From positions 82,845-146,844 of the forward strand of contig NZ_JAHRGM010000002.1 in assembly GCF_019097845.1 (NCBI RefSeq): DNA of 64,000 bases, in the 5' to 3' direction. Below are positions 8,582-17,372 of the stretch, piece after piece. The translations under genes and the position numbers were made by a program. The notes under the pieces are model-generated. The model worked only from the letters and a program-made list of their open reading frames with translations. It ran no database searches and was not told the DNA's origin. The DNA comes from Sphingobium sp. AS12 (GTDB lineage: Bacteria > Pseudomonadota > Alphaproteobacteria > Sphingomonadales > Sphingomonadaceae). Position 1 is the stretch's first letter, and every line of letters begins with the position of its first letter.

Positions 8582-9972
8582 TTGCGCTGTTCCTGCTTGT
8601 ATTGGTTCATAAAGGTCTGCGCGGCGGGTTTGGGGAGGTCGCGATATCGGGTCCAGCCACCCGCCAGCGGCAGGCGGGCGATCCAGCCGTTGCGGCCGAG
8701 CAGGCGGATCGCGCGAATCGCGATGGCGGTGCCGAGCCGGTAGAGCGCCGGGCGAGTGGCGACCCAGGCCCAGAGGCTGAGGCCTGCGCGCATGGAGGTC
8801 GGCTCCAGCCCCTCGCGCCAGCTTTTTTCTCGCCAGCCCTTGAGCAAAGTGGGGAGCGGGATTTTGACCGGGCAGACCTGCTGGCACATGCCGTTGAGGG
8901 TGCAGGCATGGGCCAGGTCGCGATTAGGGGCGAGGCCGTCGAGCGCGGGGGTGAGGACGGCGCCCATCGGGCCGGGATAGGTGCCGCCATAGGCGTGGCC
9001 ACCGATCTGGCGGAATACGACGCAATGGTTCATGCACGCGCCGCAGCGGATGCAGCGGAGCATCTCCGCCAGCCCTTCCTCGCGCATTTTGGTGCGGCCA
9101 TTGTCGACCAGGACGATGTGCATTTCCTCCGGCCCGTCGCGATCGCCGGGGCGCTTGGGACCGGTGTAGAAGGTCGTATATTGGGTCAGCGCCGCGCCGG
9201 TGGCTGAGCGCGCGAGCATCCGCAGCATATGGATGGCGTGGGGCATGGATGGCACGATCTTCTCGATCCCTGCGGTCACGATATGGACGCGCGGGGGGAC
9301 GAGCGAGAGTTCGGCATTGCCTTCATTGGTGACGGTGCAGACTGCGCCAGAGTCCGCGATCAGGAAGTTGGCGCCCGATATGCCGACATCCGCGCCGAGC
9401 ATGGCACCGCGCAATTCGCGCCGGGCGCTCTGGGCCATGGCGGCGATGGTTTCTTCTTCATGCGGGGTGCGATGTTTGGCCTTGAACAGGGCGGAGACCT
9501 GCTCGCTTGTCTTGTGCATGGCGGGCCAGATGATGTGCGAGGGGCGTTCGTCGGCCAATTGGATGATATGTTCGGCAAGGTCGGTTTCGACCCGGCCGAT
9601 CCCGGCTTCCTCCAGCGCGTGGGGCAGGCCGATTTCCTCGCCCAGCATGGATTTGGAACGGGCGACGGTCTTGGCATTCGCGGCTTTGCAGATGGCGATG
9701 ACGATGCGGCAGGCTTCGTCGGCGGTCTGCGCCCAGTGGACCTGCGCGCCTGCGGCGATGGCGTTGGCCTCGAACTGTTCCAGATAGGGGCCGAGATGGG
9801 CGATCACATGATCCTTGATCGCGGCGGCGCGGGTGCGGGCGGCCTCGAAATCGGGGAAGGCGTCGATGGCGATGGCTCGCTTGGCCTGCGCGGTGCCGGC
9901 GGTGCGCTCGACCGCGATTTTGAGGATCGGGTCGGCGAGCGCGGCGTCGGCGCGGGTGGTGAAGCTGCTCAT
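8578..9972 (-). CDS. lutB: Iron-sulfur lactate utilization protein LutB
   Basis: A 464-residue LutB/YkgF protein. The N-terminal LUD region includes ARSKSMLGEEIGL and the signature GISGANFLIADSGAVC. The C-terminal ferredoxin-like region has the CxxCxxCxxxC cluster CIRCGACMNHC and a second set CTLNGMCQQVCPVKIP. It should carry two 4Fe-4S clusters and pass electrons from L-lactate to the respiratory chain. Four-base overlaps with lutA upstream and lutC downstream show tight coupling. The ATG at 9972 was chosen because of that overlap. Confidence 0.93.
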   Translation of the reverse strand: MSSFTTRADAALADPILKIAVERTAGTAQAKRAIAIDAFPDFEAARTRAAAIKDHVIAHLGPYLEQFEANAIAAGAQVHWAQTADEACRIVIAICKAANAKTVARSKSMLGEEIGLPHALEEAGIGRVETDLAEHIIQLADERPSHIIWPAMHKTSEQVSALFKAKHRTPHEEETIAAMAQSARRELRGAMLGADVGISGANFLIADSGAVCTVTNEGNAELSLVPPRVHIVTAGIEKIVPSMPHAIHMLRMLARSATGAALTQYTTFYTGPKRPGDRDGPEEMHIVLVDNGRTKMREEGLAEMLRCIRCGACMNHCVVFRQIGGHAYGGTYPGPMGAVLTPALDGLAPNRDLAHACTLNGMCQQVCPVKIPLPTLLKGWREKSWREGLEPTSMRAGLSLWAWVATRPALYRLGTAIAIRAIRLLGRNGWIARLPLAGGWTRYRDLPKPAAQTFMNQYKQEQRK

Positions 9973-10739
9973 GCTTCTTCGCCGATGGCGGGGCCGTCGC
10001 CCATGCCCGCGATCAGCTCGATCGCATGGAAGGCGCGGACCTTGCTGCCGTCGCGGTGGAGCTTGCCCGCCATGTTCATGAGGCAACCGAGGTCGCCCGC
10101 CAGCAGCAGATCTGCGCCGGTCGCGTCGATCGCGGCGGCTTTCTCCCCCACGATGGCGTTGGAGATGGCGGGATATTTGACGCAGAAGGTGCCGCCGAAG
10201 CCGCAGCAGGTTTCTGCGGCCGCCAGCGGTGTCAGCGACAGGCCGTCGATCGCGTCCAGCAGGCGGCGGGGCTGGGCTTTGATGCCGAGTTCGCGCAGGC
10301 CGGAGCAGCTGTCATGATAGGTGGCGGTGGCGGGGAGGGTGACGCCGTCGGGTTTCCAGCCGCACACTTCGTCGAGATAGGCCATGACCTCGAAGGTTTT
10401 GGCGGCAATCGCCTGCGCGCGGGGGAGCCAGGCCGGGTCGTTCTCAAACAGTTCGGGATAGTGGCAGCGGATCGTCCCGGCGCAGGAGCCGGAGGGGACG
10501 ATGATGGCCTCGTACGGTAAGAGCGCTTCGATCGTCTGCTTCGCCAAGGCGACGGCATGGTCGCGGTCGCCGCTGTTGAGGGCGGGCTGGCCGCAGCAGG
10601 TCTGGCCCTGTGGCACCACAACGTAGCATCCGGCGGCTTCGAGCGCGCGGATCGCGGCGAAGCCGATGCGGGGGCGCATGATGTCGACCAGGCAGGTGAC
10701 GAACAGGGCGACCTGACGGGTCCCAGCTTGACCAGTCAT
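9969..10739 (-). CDS. lutA: Lactate utilization (Fe)-S oxidoreductase LutA
   Basis: A 256-residue LutA/YkgE protein with the two CCG-domain motifs of heterodisulfide-reductase-like subunits: TCCGQPALNSGD (about residues 47-58) and ETCCGFGGTFCVKYP (about 175-189), plus YHDSCSGLRELG. Its expected role is the first subunit of LutABC for L-lactate oxidation. Its start ATG at 10739 overlaps the upstream esterase stop by four bases. Within this locus the substrate would be the L-lactate formed by the LRA6 step of rhamnose breakdown. Confidence 0.92.
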   Translation of the reverse strand: MTGQAGTRQVALFVTCLVDIMRPRIGFAAIRALEAAGCYVVVPQGQTCCGQPALNSGDRDHAVALAKQTIEALLPYEAIIVPSGSCAGTIRCHYPELFENDPAWLPRAQAIAAKTFEVMAYLDEVCGWKPDGVTLPATATYHDSCSGLRELGIKAQPRRLLDAIDGLSLTPLAAAETCCGFGGTFCVKYPAISNAIVGEKAAAIDATGADLLLAGDLGCLMNMAGKLHRDGSKVRAFHAIELIAGMGDGPAIGEEA

Positions 10740-11704
10740 ACCCCGTGGCGCTTCGCGAAATGAAGGAACAGGTCGGGCCATGGCGCGGGCGCGGCAGGCG
10801 GGGCTATGAGGCCGAAGCCGTGGCCGCCATTTTCGAACAGATGCGCTTCGACCGGGATGCCCTTGGCGCGCAAGGCGGCGAGCATGGCGAGGCTGTTTTC
10901 GGGCGGCACGGCGGCGTCGTCCAGCGCATGGGCCAAGAATATGGGCGGGGTTTGCGTGCTGACATTCTGGTCGAGCGAATAGGCGCGCATGGTTTCGGGC
11001 GACGGGGTGGGGCCAAGCAGCTGGGTGCGCGATCCCTGATGGACGAACGCGCCCTCCATCTGGATCACCGGATACATATAGGCGGCGATGGCGGGCTTGA
11101 TCGGTTCGCGATCGCTGGCGTCGATGGGCGTGTAAGTCTGTTCGGGCGTGCGGCTGGTGAGCCAGGCGGCAAGGTGGCCGCCCGCCGAAAAGCCGATCAC
11201 GCCGACGCGGTTGGCGTCATAGCGTTCGCGGGGGGCGAGCGCGCGGACGAGGCGCAGGGCGCGCTGGGCGTCCTGCAACGGGGCCTGCGGGCCTGCCGCC
11301 CAGCCATCGGCGGGCAGGCGGTAGAGCAGGCTATAGCAGGCATAGCCAGCGTCGGCGAAACGGCGGGCGATGCTATAGCCTTCATGGCCGATTGCGACCC
11401 GGCTATAGCCGCCGCCGGGGATGAGTAGGATCGCCGCGCCATTGGGCTGTGCCGGACGCACCAGCGTCAGCGTGGGCGTGGTGACATGGGTGAAGAGGCT
11501 GTCATGCGGGCCACCGTCGGGGCGGCGCAGGGTTTCGGCTTCGGTCACGGTGACATGATCGCCGCCCGGTGCCTTGCCCGGCCAGATCGGGAAACGGACA
11601 AAGCCCGGCGGCAGCGGGATGGCCTGTGCGTGGGCAAGGGTCGGGGCGAGGGCGGCACCTGCGATCGCGCCGGAAATCAGGGTGCGGCGGTCGATGGCTG
11701 TCAT
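10736..11704 (-). CDS. Exported alpha/beta hydrolase, probable carbohydrate acetylesterase
   Basis: A 322-residue protein with a signal peptide (MTAIDRRTLISGAIAGAALA, then AHAQA). Alpha/beta-hydrolase motifs are present: oxyanion region LLIPGGGYSRV, nucleophile elbow GFSAGGHLA with the catalytic Ser (about residue 165), LAHALDDAAVP with the likely Asp, and NGGHGFG with the catalytic His. The family (BD-FAE/Axe-like) deacetylates plant polysaccharides. It overlaps by four bases the SGNH esterase upstream and lutA downstream, so it sits in the same transcript. The ATG at 11704 replaces a TTG two codons upstream. Pectin or RG-I acetyl groups are the likely substrate, by context only. Confidence 0.82.
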   Translation of the reverse strand: MTAIDRRTLISGAIAGAALAPTLAHAQAIPLPPGFVRFPIWPGKAPGGDHVTVTEAETLRRPDGGPHDSLFTHVTTPTLTLVRPAQPNGAAILLIPGGGYSRVAIGHEGYSIARRFADAGYACYSLLYRLPADGWAAGPQAPLQDAQRALRLVRALAPRERYDANRVGVIGFSAGGHLAAWLTSRTPEQTYTPIDASDREPIKPAIAAYMYPVIQMEGAFVHQGSRTQLLGPTPSPETMRAYSLDQNVSTQTPPIFLAHALDDAAVPPENSLAMLAALRAKGIPVEAHLFENGGHGFGLIAPPAAPAPWPDLFLHFAKRHGV

Positions 11705-12492
11705 TGGCAATCCGTCCTTCCAAGCGGGGTGGTGCGGGTGAGCGCCGAGCGAGGGTCGGCTATTTTGACGGATATGGGAAGGGCCAGCGACTTAAGGCCG
11801 TCGGCGACCAGATCGGCCACCTGCCGCGCGCCAAGCTCGCTGAAATGGGTGTCGTCGCTGATCCCCTTGGGGAAGGCGGGGATAGCGTCTTGCGCGCTGT
11901 AGTGGAGGTAGAGGGATTTGGACTTGTCCGGCCCGGCGCGGTCGAGCCAGGCGCGTGAGCGGGATTCCACGTCGATGAGCGGGGTGGCGGTTTTGGTGGA
12001 GAGGTCGCGCACCACGGCGGACCATGCGGGATAATCGGCGATGGCGCGGCCGTCCGGCCCGAAGTTGCGCCGCGCGACCGGGGTGAGAAGGACGGGGACG
12101 CCGCCTGCGATCCGCACGTCGCGGATGAAGCGGAGCAGATTGTCGCGATAGTCGGTCTGCGCGGGCGCCCAGCGTTCGGGACGGCCACGGCTCTGGTCAT
12201 TATGGCCAAACTGGATCAGCACCGTATCGCCGGGCATGATGTCGGCGCGCAGGGCGTCCCAGCGCCCCTCGGCCAGGAAGCTGCGGGTCGAGCGGCCATT
12301 TCTGGCGTGGTTGAGGATGCGCACTTCGGGCGATACGGCACAGCGCAGCATCATGCCCCAGCCGGTTTGCGGGTAACGGGCGGGGGCATAGTCGGCGGCG
12401 GTAGAATCGCCCGCGATCAGTATGGTGTCGCCGGGGCGGGTGGCGTGCGCAGGGGTCGTGAGGAGCAGGGCGGCGAGTGGCAGGAAGCGCAT
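11701..12492 (-). CDS. Exported SGNH/GDSL hydrolase, probable CE12 rhamnogalacturonan acetylesterase
   Basis: A 263-residue protein with signal peptide MRFLPLAALLLTTPAHA. All SGNH blocks are visible: block I ILIAGDSTAADY with nucleophile Ser, block III FGHNDQSRG with oxyanion Asn, and block V DDTHFSELGA with the Asp-x-x-His pair. This order and spacing fit CE12 rhamnogalacturonan acetylesterases. It should remove O-acetyl groups from RG-I so that hydrolases can act. It overlaps the alpha/beta hydrolase gene by four bases. A second CE12-like gene lies at 30429-31634. Confidence 0.87.
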   Translation of the reverse strand: MRFLPLAALLLTTPAHATRPGDTILIAGDSTAADYAPARYPQTGWGMMLRCAVSPEVRILNHARNGRSTRSFLAEGRWDALRADIMPGDTVLIQFGHNDQSRGRPERWAPAQTDYRDNLLRFIRDVRIAGGVPVLLTPVARRNFGPDGRAIADYPAWSAVVRDLSTKTATPLIDVESRSRAWLDRAGPDKSKSLYLHYSAQDAIPAFPKGISDDTHFSELGARQVADLVADGLKSLALPISVKIADPRSALTRTTPLGRTDCQ

Positions 12493-12535
12493 GGCAAGCG
12501 TGCGCCCTAAAGGAAGGCGCGAGGCGGTGATATGG

Positions 12536-12560
12536 GTGCCCGCCTTCGCGGGGATGACGA
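12536..12560. repeat. REP-like hairpin (GTGCCCGCC-TTCGCGGGGATGACG)
   Basis: A short palindromic unit, with CCCGC and GCGGG around a short loop and a GATGACG tail, in the 83-bp gap between LRA1 and the CE12-like gene. It has the same TTCGCGGG arm as the element at 59173-59234 and the GATGACG end of the elements at 43001 and 40661. Confidence 0.6.
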
Positions 12561-12575
12561 GGGGAGGTGGGGGTG

Positions 12576-13340
12576 TCACTGGAGATTTACATACATGCCG
12601 CCGTCGACCAGTAGCGCGGCACCGGTGACATAGGCGGCCATGTCGGAGGCGAGAAAGACGATGGGTCCGGCGAGATCCTCCGGTGCGCCGAGGCGGCCCA
12701 AGGGAGTGCGCTGTTCCATGTAGGTGCGCTTTTCGACGTCGGCGAGATCATCCTTGTTGATCTCCGTCAAGATGGTGCCGGGCAGGACGCTGTTGCAGCG
12801 GATATTATGTTTGCCAAGGGCAATGGCGGTGGACTGCATCAGCGAATGAACGCCCGCCTTGGTCGGGGTGTAATGGGTCTGATATTCGCCGCCGACCAGC
12901 GCGGAGATGGAGGAGACGGCGACGATCGAACCGCCATGGCCCTGTTTGACCATCTGCTGGGCTGCGGCCTGGACCATGAAATAGGCGCCGTGCAGGTTCA
13001 CCTTGAAGGTGCGCTCGACCACATCGACCGGCATGTCGAGAAAGGCGTGGAAGGGGCAGATGCCCGCATTGCTGACCATGACGTCGACCTTGCCGAAGGC
13101 GTCCACGGCTTTGGCCACGAAATCCTGCGCGGTCTGCGGGTCGGCGACGTCGCCCTTTACCGCGATGGCGCGCTGGCCCAGCGCCTCGATTGCCTCGACA
13201 CAGCTTTGGGCAGGGCCGTCGCTATTGGCATAGTTGATCGCGACATTGGCGCCATGTTGCGCCGCGCCGATCGCGGCGGCGCGGCCAATGCCGGTCGATG
13301 CGCCGGTGACGAGGACGGTCTTGCCTTCAAGCAGTTTCAT
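12576..13340 (-). CDS. LRA1: L-rhamnose 1-dehydrogenase (SDR family), LRA1 type
   Basis: A 254-residue short-chain dehydrogenase with TGASTGIG (about residues 12-19), a longer cofactor loop (NYANSDGPAQ), NAGI, Ser in VAVSSI and the catalytic YTPTK (Tyr and Lys), ending VDGGMYVNLQ. It should oxidise L-rhamnose to L-rhamnono-lactone, the first step of the non-phosphorylative pathway known from Sphingomonas. The asparagine rather than Asp after the second strand suggests NADP can be used. It starts 22 bp after the IclR stop, so IclR and LRA1 probably form one transcript. A glucose or galactose dehydrogenase is possible from sequence, but the neighbours favour rhamnose. Confidence 0.85.
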   Translation of the reverse strand: MKLLEGKTVLVTGASTGIGRAAAIGAAQHGANVAINYANSDGPAQSCVEAIEALGQRAIAVKGDVADPQTAQDFVAKAVDAFGKVDVMVSNAGICPFHAFLDMPVDVVERTFKVNLHGAYFMVQAAAQQMVKQGHGGSIVAVSSISALVGGEYQTHYTPTKAGVHSLMQSTAIALGKHNIRCNSVLPGTILTEINKDDLADVEKRTYMEQRTPLGRLGAPEDLAGPIVFLASDMAAYVTGAALLVDGGMYVNLQ

Positions 13341-13362
13341 GGGGCGGGGCTTTCTTGTTGGA

Positions 13363-14202
13363 TTATCGCCGCACGGCGCGGCGGGGTTTGAGGCCGGGGG
13401 TCCAGCCGAGGTCGGCGCTGACCCGGTTGGCGGTGGCGCGGACGTCGTCGCTGAGCGCGGCCATGCGATCATCGTCCATATATTGGGCGGCGCTCGACAG
13501 GCTGATGGCGGCGACGATCGCGCCGGACGCATCGCGGATCGGCGCGGCGACGCAGCGTATCTGGTCCTCATTTTCCTCCAGATCATAGGCGCGGCCCGCG
13601 GTCGCATAGGCGCGCATCCGGTCGAGCCAGAGCGCATAGTCGGCGGCGTGGATGCCCGCTTCGCGTTCGGCGTCGAAGGCGCGCTGCCAGCGCTGCTCGG
13701 CTTCATCGAGCAGCAACGCCTTGCCAAGGCCGGTCGAGGTCAGGGGATGGCGATCGCCGATGCGGCTGGAGATTTCGACGCGGCGGCGACCTGGAATCTT
13801 GTCGAGATAGAGCGCCTGATCGCCGTCGAGACGGCCAAGATGGACGACATCCTCACTGGCGGCGGCGAGTGCTTCGATATGGGGGCGGGCGATCTGGACG
13901 ATGTCGGTCTGAGATTGGGCGAGGAAGCCGAGCTGGAGCAGCTTTGGCCCCAGCTGATAGCCTTCGCGCGGCAGGAAGGTCAGGAAGCCGCGTTCCACCA
14001 TCGCATTGGCGAGGCGGTGGGTGGTCGATCGGGTGAGGCCCATGCGGACGGACAGGTCAGCCAGCTTGATCGGCCCGTCAATCACCTGGTCGAGCAGGTC
14101 CAGCCCGCGATGCAGGGTCTGCGAACCAGCCGCCTTCGATTTTTCCTCAACCTCAACGATTTTCATTTCGCCCGATTCTGGATTTGACGTATTTTGTCTC
14201 AT
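13363..14202 (-). CDS. IclR family transcriptional regulator (first of two)
   Basis: A 279-residue protein with an N-terminal winged helix (IKLADLSVRMGLTRSTTHRL, about residues 46-65) and a C-terminal IclR effector domain (LDKIPGRRRVEISSRIGDR, then STGLGKALLL). It is divergently placed from the LRA3 operon across a 180-bp gap. Its probable ligand is a pathway intermediate of rhamnose or uronate catabolism. It is clearly paralogous to the IclR gene at 36298-37098: both share TLxRxLDxxDxVIDGPI, GPKLLQLGxLA and GLGKALLLDE. A 7-bp inverted repeat, ATTTTGT/ACAAAAT (14191-14197 and 14221-14227), brackets its start and could be an autoregulatory site. Confidence 0.9.
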   Translation of the reverse strand: MRQNTSNPESGEMKIVEVEEKSKAAGSQTLHRGLDLLDQVIDGPIKLADLSVRMGLTRSTTHRLANAMVERGFLTFLPREGYQLGPKLLQLGFLAQSQTDIVQIARPHIEALAAASEDVVHLGRLDGDQALYLDKIPGRRRVEISSRIGDRHPLTSTGLGKALLLDEAEQRWQRAFDAEREAGIHAADYALWLDRMRAYATAGRAYDLEENEDQIRCVAAPIRDASGAIVAAISLSSAAQYMDDDRMAALSDDVRATANRVSADLGWTPGLKPRRAVRR

Positions 14203-14310
14203 CTAATAATACTCTATCCCACAAAATGAGAAAAACAAGGGTGAAGGCGAGGACGGGCTGATAGTTTCGATCAACCCATCTCATCCAATACCCAGCCGTT
14301 ATCGGCGTTT

Positions 14311-14356
14311 TGATCATATAGTGAAAGTTTTGGCTGCCGGTTCCCACATATTGGGC
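14311..14356. promoter_or_regulatory. Two operator-like sites upstream of the rhamnonate operon
   Basis: TGATCATATAGTGAAAG (14311-14327) and TTCCCACATATTGGGC (14341-14356) both fit the near-palindrome seen in the other promoters of the locus. They lie 27-72 bp upstream of the GTG start of LRA3. The second is close to a palindrome around CCACATATTGG. The regulator is likely one of the two IclR proteins, which is an inference. Confidence 0.55.
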
Positions 14357-14382
14357 GGCGGCTGCGTTCAGGGAGTGGGTGT

Positions 14383-15576
14383 GTGCCGATCGTGAACTTG
14401 CCGAAAATCAAGCATGTCCGTGCCTTCACGGTGCGTGGGGGCGGCGCCGATTATCATGACCAGGGCGAAGGCCACTGGATCGACGACCATATTGCCACGC
14501 CCATGTCGCGCTATCCCGAATATCGCCAGTCGCGGCAGAGCTTCGGCATCAACGTGCTGGGCACGCTGGTGGTGGAGATTGAGGCCGAGAACGGCACGAT
14601 CGGCTTTGCGGTGACGACCGGGGGCGAGCCGGCGGCGTTCATCGTCGAGAAGCATCTGGCGCGGTTCCTCGAAGGCCGCAGTCCCACCGATTATGAAAAA
14701 ATATGGGACCAGATGTATTTTTCGACCCAGTATTATGGGCGCAAGGGTCTGGTCGTGAACGCGATTTCCGGGGTCGACTTGGCGCTGTGGGACTTGCTGG
14801 GCAAGTTGCGGCAGGAGCCGGTCTATCACATGCTGGGCGGGGCGGTGCGCGACGAGCTGCAATTTTACGCCACCGGCGCGCGGCCTGATGTGGCCAAGGA
14901 ACTGGGCTTTATCGGCGGCAAGATGCCGCTGCACCATGGCCCGGCGGAGGGCATCGAGGGCCTGAAGAAGAATATCGCCGAGCTGGCCGACATGCGCGCG
15001 AAGTGCGGGCCTGACTTCTGGCTGATGTGGGACTGCTGGATGGCGCTGGACGTCGACTATGCCACGCGGCTGGCGATTGCCGCCCATGAGCATGGGTTGA
15101 AGTGGATCGAGGAAGCGATCAGCCCCGACGATTATTGGGGGTATCAGCAATTGAAGCGCAACGTCCCCAAGGGGATGCTGGTGACGACCGGCGAGCATGA
15201 GGCGACCCGCTGGGGCTTCCGCATGTTGCTGGAGATGGACTGCTGCGACATTATCCAGCCCGATGTCGGCTGGTGCGGCGGCGTCACCGAATTGCTCAAG
15301 ATCAGCGCGCTGGCCGATGCCCATGGCAAGATGGTCGTGCCGCATGGATCATCGGTCTATTCCTACCATTTCGTCATTACGCGCCACAATTCGCCCTTCG
15401 CCGAATTTCTGATGATGCATCCCGGACCGACCGAGGTGGTGCCGATGTTCCATCCGCAGCTGATCGGCGAGCCGGTGCCGGAAAATGGCCGCCTGAAGGC
15501 GAGCGCGCTGGATGCGCCCGGCTTCGGCGTCGAGCTGAACCGCGATATCGCGATGCACCGCCCCTACACTCATTGA
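14383..15576 (+). CDS. LRA3: L-rhamnonate dehydratase (enolase superfamily), LRA3 type
   Basis: A 397-residue member of the mandelate racemase/muconate cycloisomerase group. Metal ligands fit RhmD: Asp in MWDCWMALD (about residue 220), Glu in KWIEEAISP (about 246) and Glu in [12 protein letters not shown] (about 273). The catalytic His is in VPHGSS (about 322). It dehydrates L-rhamnonate to 2-keto-3-deoxy-L-rhamnonate. The GTG start is supported by GGGAG at 14371-14375 with seven-base spacing. It heads a forward operon LRA3-LRA6-LRA5-LRA2-rhaT. L-fuconate dehydratase is the main alternative, but RhaT and RhaM favour rhamnose. Confidence 0.9.
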   Translation: MPIVNLPKIKHVRAFTVRGGGADYHDQGEGHWIDDHIATPMSRYPEYRQSRQSFGINVLGTLVVEIEAENGTIGFAVTTGGEPAAFIVEKHLARFLEGRSPTDYEKIWDQMYFSTQYYGRKGLVVNAISGVDLALWDLLGKLRQEPVYHMLGGAVRDELQFYATGARPDVAKELGFIGGKMPLHHGPAEGIEGLKKNIAELADMRAKCGPDFWLMWDCWMALDVDYATRLAIAAHEHGLKWIEEAISPDDYWGYQQLKRNVPKGMLVTTGEHEATRWGFRMLLEMDCCDIIQPDVGWCGGVTELLKISALADAHGKMVVPHGSSVYSYHFVITRHNSPFAEFLMMHPGPTEVVPMFHPQLIGEPVPENGRLKASALDAPGFGVELNRDIAMHRPYTH

Positions 15577-15598
15577 TTGCCAAAGAGAGACTGATCCC

Positions 15599-16456
15599 AT
15601 GAAATTCTGCCGTTTTGGGCCGCGTGGCCAGGAAAAGCCCGGTATCGTCGATGCCGATGGTAACATCCGCGACCTGTCGGGCGTGGTGGCCGATCTGACG
15701 ATCGAGACGCTGGCTGCGGCAAAGGCCGCCGATGTCGCGTCGCTGCCGGTTGTCGAGGGGACGCCGCGCTATGGCGTGCCGTTGAAGGGCGTGGGTAAGA
15801 TCGTCGCCATTGGCCTCAATTATGAGGACCATGCGATCGAATCCAACCTGCCGATCCCGACCGAGCCGATGATGTTCATGAAGGCGCTGTCGTCGCTCAA
15901 TGGCCCGAACGATGAAGTGATGCTGCCCAAGGGCGCGACCCATGGCGATTGGGAAGTCGAACTGGGCGTCATCATCGGGGAGACCTGCCGCTTTGTGAGC
16001 GAGGAAGAGGCGCTGTCGAAGGTCGCGGGCTATACGTTGGTCAACGACGTGTCGGAGCGTTTCAACCAGAAGCAGCGCGGCACCCAGTGGAGCAAGGGCA
16101 AGGGGCATGACACCTTCTGCCCGACCGGTCCCTGGCTGGTGATGCCCGACGAGGTGGGCGACCCGCAGGATCTGGACATGTATCTGGACGTCAATGGCGC
16201 GCGGATGCAGACCGGCAACACGCGCACGATGATCTTCAATGTCGCGCAACTGATTTCCTATGTCAGCGAATATATCACGCTGTATCCGGGCGACCTGATG
16301 ATCACCGGCACACCGCCGGGCGTGGGCGAGGGCAAGAAGCCGACCGCCATCTACCTGAAGGCCGGCGACGTCATGGAACTGGGCATCGCCAAGCTGGGCG
16401 TGCAGACGCAGAAGGTCGTCGAGTGGCGACATCTGGGTGATGAGGTGCTGGGATGA
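15599..16456 (+). CDS. LRA6: 2,4-diketo-3-deoxy-L-rhamnonate hydrolase (FAH family), LRA6 type
   Basis: A 285-residue fumarylacetoacetate hydrolase-fold protein. Signature parts are IVAIGLNYEDHA, FMKALSSLNGPND, the metal-binding EVELGVIIG and NDVSERFNQKQRG, and LYPGDLMITGTPPGVG. It should cleave 2,4-diketo-3-deoxy-L-rhamnonate to pyruvate and L-lactate, the last step of the Sphingomonas rhamnose pathway. It lies 22 bp after LRA3 behind AAAGAGAG and overlaps LRA5 by four bases. The L-lactate made here is the probable substrate for the nearby LutABC. Confidence 0.88.
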   Translation: MKFCRFGPRGQEKPGIVDADGNIRDLSGVVADLTIETLAAAKAADVASLPVVEGTPRYGVPLKGVGKIVAIGLNYEDHAIESNLPIPTEPMMFMKALSSLNGPNDEVMLPKGATHGDWEVELGVIIGETCRFVSEEEALSKVAGYTLVNDVSERFNQKQRGTQWSKGKGHDTFCPTGPWLVMPDEVGDPQDLDMYLDVNGARMQTGNTRTMIFNVAQLISYVSEYITLYPGDLMITGTPPGVGEGKKPTAIYLKAGDVMELGIAKLGVQTQKVVEWRHLGDEVLG

Positions 16457-17205
16457 GCGTCTGGTCTGGACGATTTGAGGGTCGCACGGCGATCATCACT
16501 GGTGGTGCATCCGGCCTGGGCAAAATGGTCGCCAAGCGCATTGTCGCAGAAGGTGGCAAGGTATGCCTGTGGGATCTGAACGCAGAAGCGCTGGCCCAAG
16601 CCAAGGTGGAAGTGGCAGCGACGCACACCGTAGCGCTCGACATTTCCGATCAGGCGGCGGTTGAAAAGGCTGCCGCGGAAAGCTTCCACGCGCTTGATAC
16701 GCGTATCGACATTCTCGTCTGTTCGGCCGGGATCACCGGCGCGACAGCAACTGTGTGGGACTATCCGCTCGACAGCTGGCAGCGGGTCATCGACATCAAT
16801 TTGAATGGCCTGTTCTACTGCAACCGGGCGGTGGTGCCGTACATGCTTCAGAACGGCTATGGCCGGATCGTCAATCTCGCCTCGGTCGCTGGCAAGGAGG
16901 GCAATCCCAATGCGTCGGCTTACTCCGCCAGCAAGGCGGGGGTGATCGGCCTGACCAAATCGCTGGGCAAGGAATTGGCGGGCAAGGGCGTGATCGCCAA
17001 TGCGCTGACGCCTGCGACCTTCGAAAGCCCGATCCTGGCGCAGTTGCCGCAGAGCCAGGTCGATTATATGCGCTCCAAGATTCCCATGGGCCGTCTGGGC
17101 GAAGTCAGCGAGTCCGCCGCGATGGTGTGCTTCATGGCGAGCGAGGAGTGCAGCTTCACCACGGCGTCGACCTTCGACACGTCGGGCGGGCGGACGACCT
17201 TTTAA
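16453..17205 (+). CDS. LRA5: 2-keto-3-deoxy-L-rhamnonate 4-dehydrogenase (SDR), LRA5 type
   Basis: A 250-residue short-chain dehydrogenase. TGGASGLG (about residues 16-23), an Asp after the second strand (LWDLNAE), which favours NAD, CSAGI, Ser in NLASVAG, and YSASK with Tyr and Lys (about 156-160) are visible. The end TFDTSGGRTTF is typical of the group. It should oxidise C4 of L-2-keto-3-deoxyrhamnonate to supply the LRA6 substrate. It is coupled to LRA6 by an ATGA overlap. A REP-like element separates it from LRA2. Confidence 0.87.
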   Translation: MSVWSGRFEGRTAIITGGASGLGKMVAKRIVAEGGKVCLWDLNAEALAQAKVEVAATHTVALDISDQAAVEKAAAESFHALDTRIDILVCSAGITGATATVWDYPLDSWQRVIDINLNGLFYCNRAVVPYMLQNGYGRIVNLASVAGKEGNPNASAYSASKAGVIGLTKSLGKELAGKGVIANALTPATFESPILAQLPQSQVDYMRSKIPMGRLGEVSESAAMVCFMASEECSFTTASTFDTSGGRTTF

Positions 17206-17271
17206 GATAAGTCGCGCGGCGCGACTGGACGGAAAGAGCCAGCGGGTCACGTTTTGAATGATCCCTGTAAC

Positions 17272-17349
17272 CCGTTCGGGCTGAGCCTGTCGAAGCCTTG
17301 TCCTTCTTCTCAAGAAGAACGGCCCTTCGACAGGCTCAGGGCGAACGGA
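17272..17349. repeat. Imperfect inverted repeat, CCGTTCGGGCTGAGC / GCTCAGGGCGAACGG family
   Basis: The left arm (17272-17295) and right arm (17326-17349) are near-perfect inverse copies with TGTCGAAG/CTTCGACA inside, separated by a 30-nt centre. A second copy lies at 54283-54365. It sits inside the rhamnose operon between LRA5 and LRA2. Confidence 0.8.
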
Positions 17350-17372
17350 GGGGGGATTGAGAGAGGACCGGC

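Noticed and set aside
17272..17349. Possible CRISPR or riboswitch in the LRA5-LRA2 gap
   Set aside because: There is only one inverted-repeat unit, and the same unit occurs at 54283-54365 in an unrelated context, so it is a dispersed repeat.
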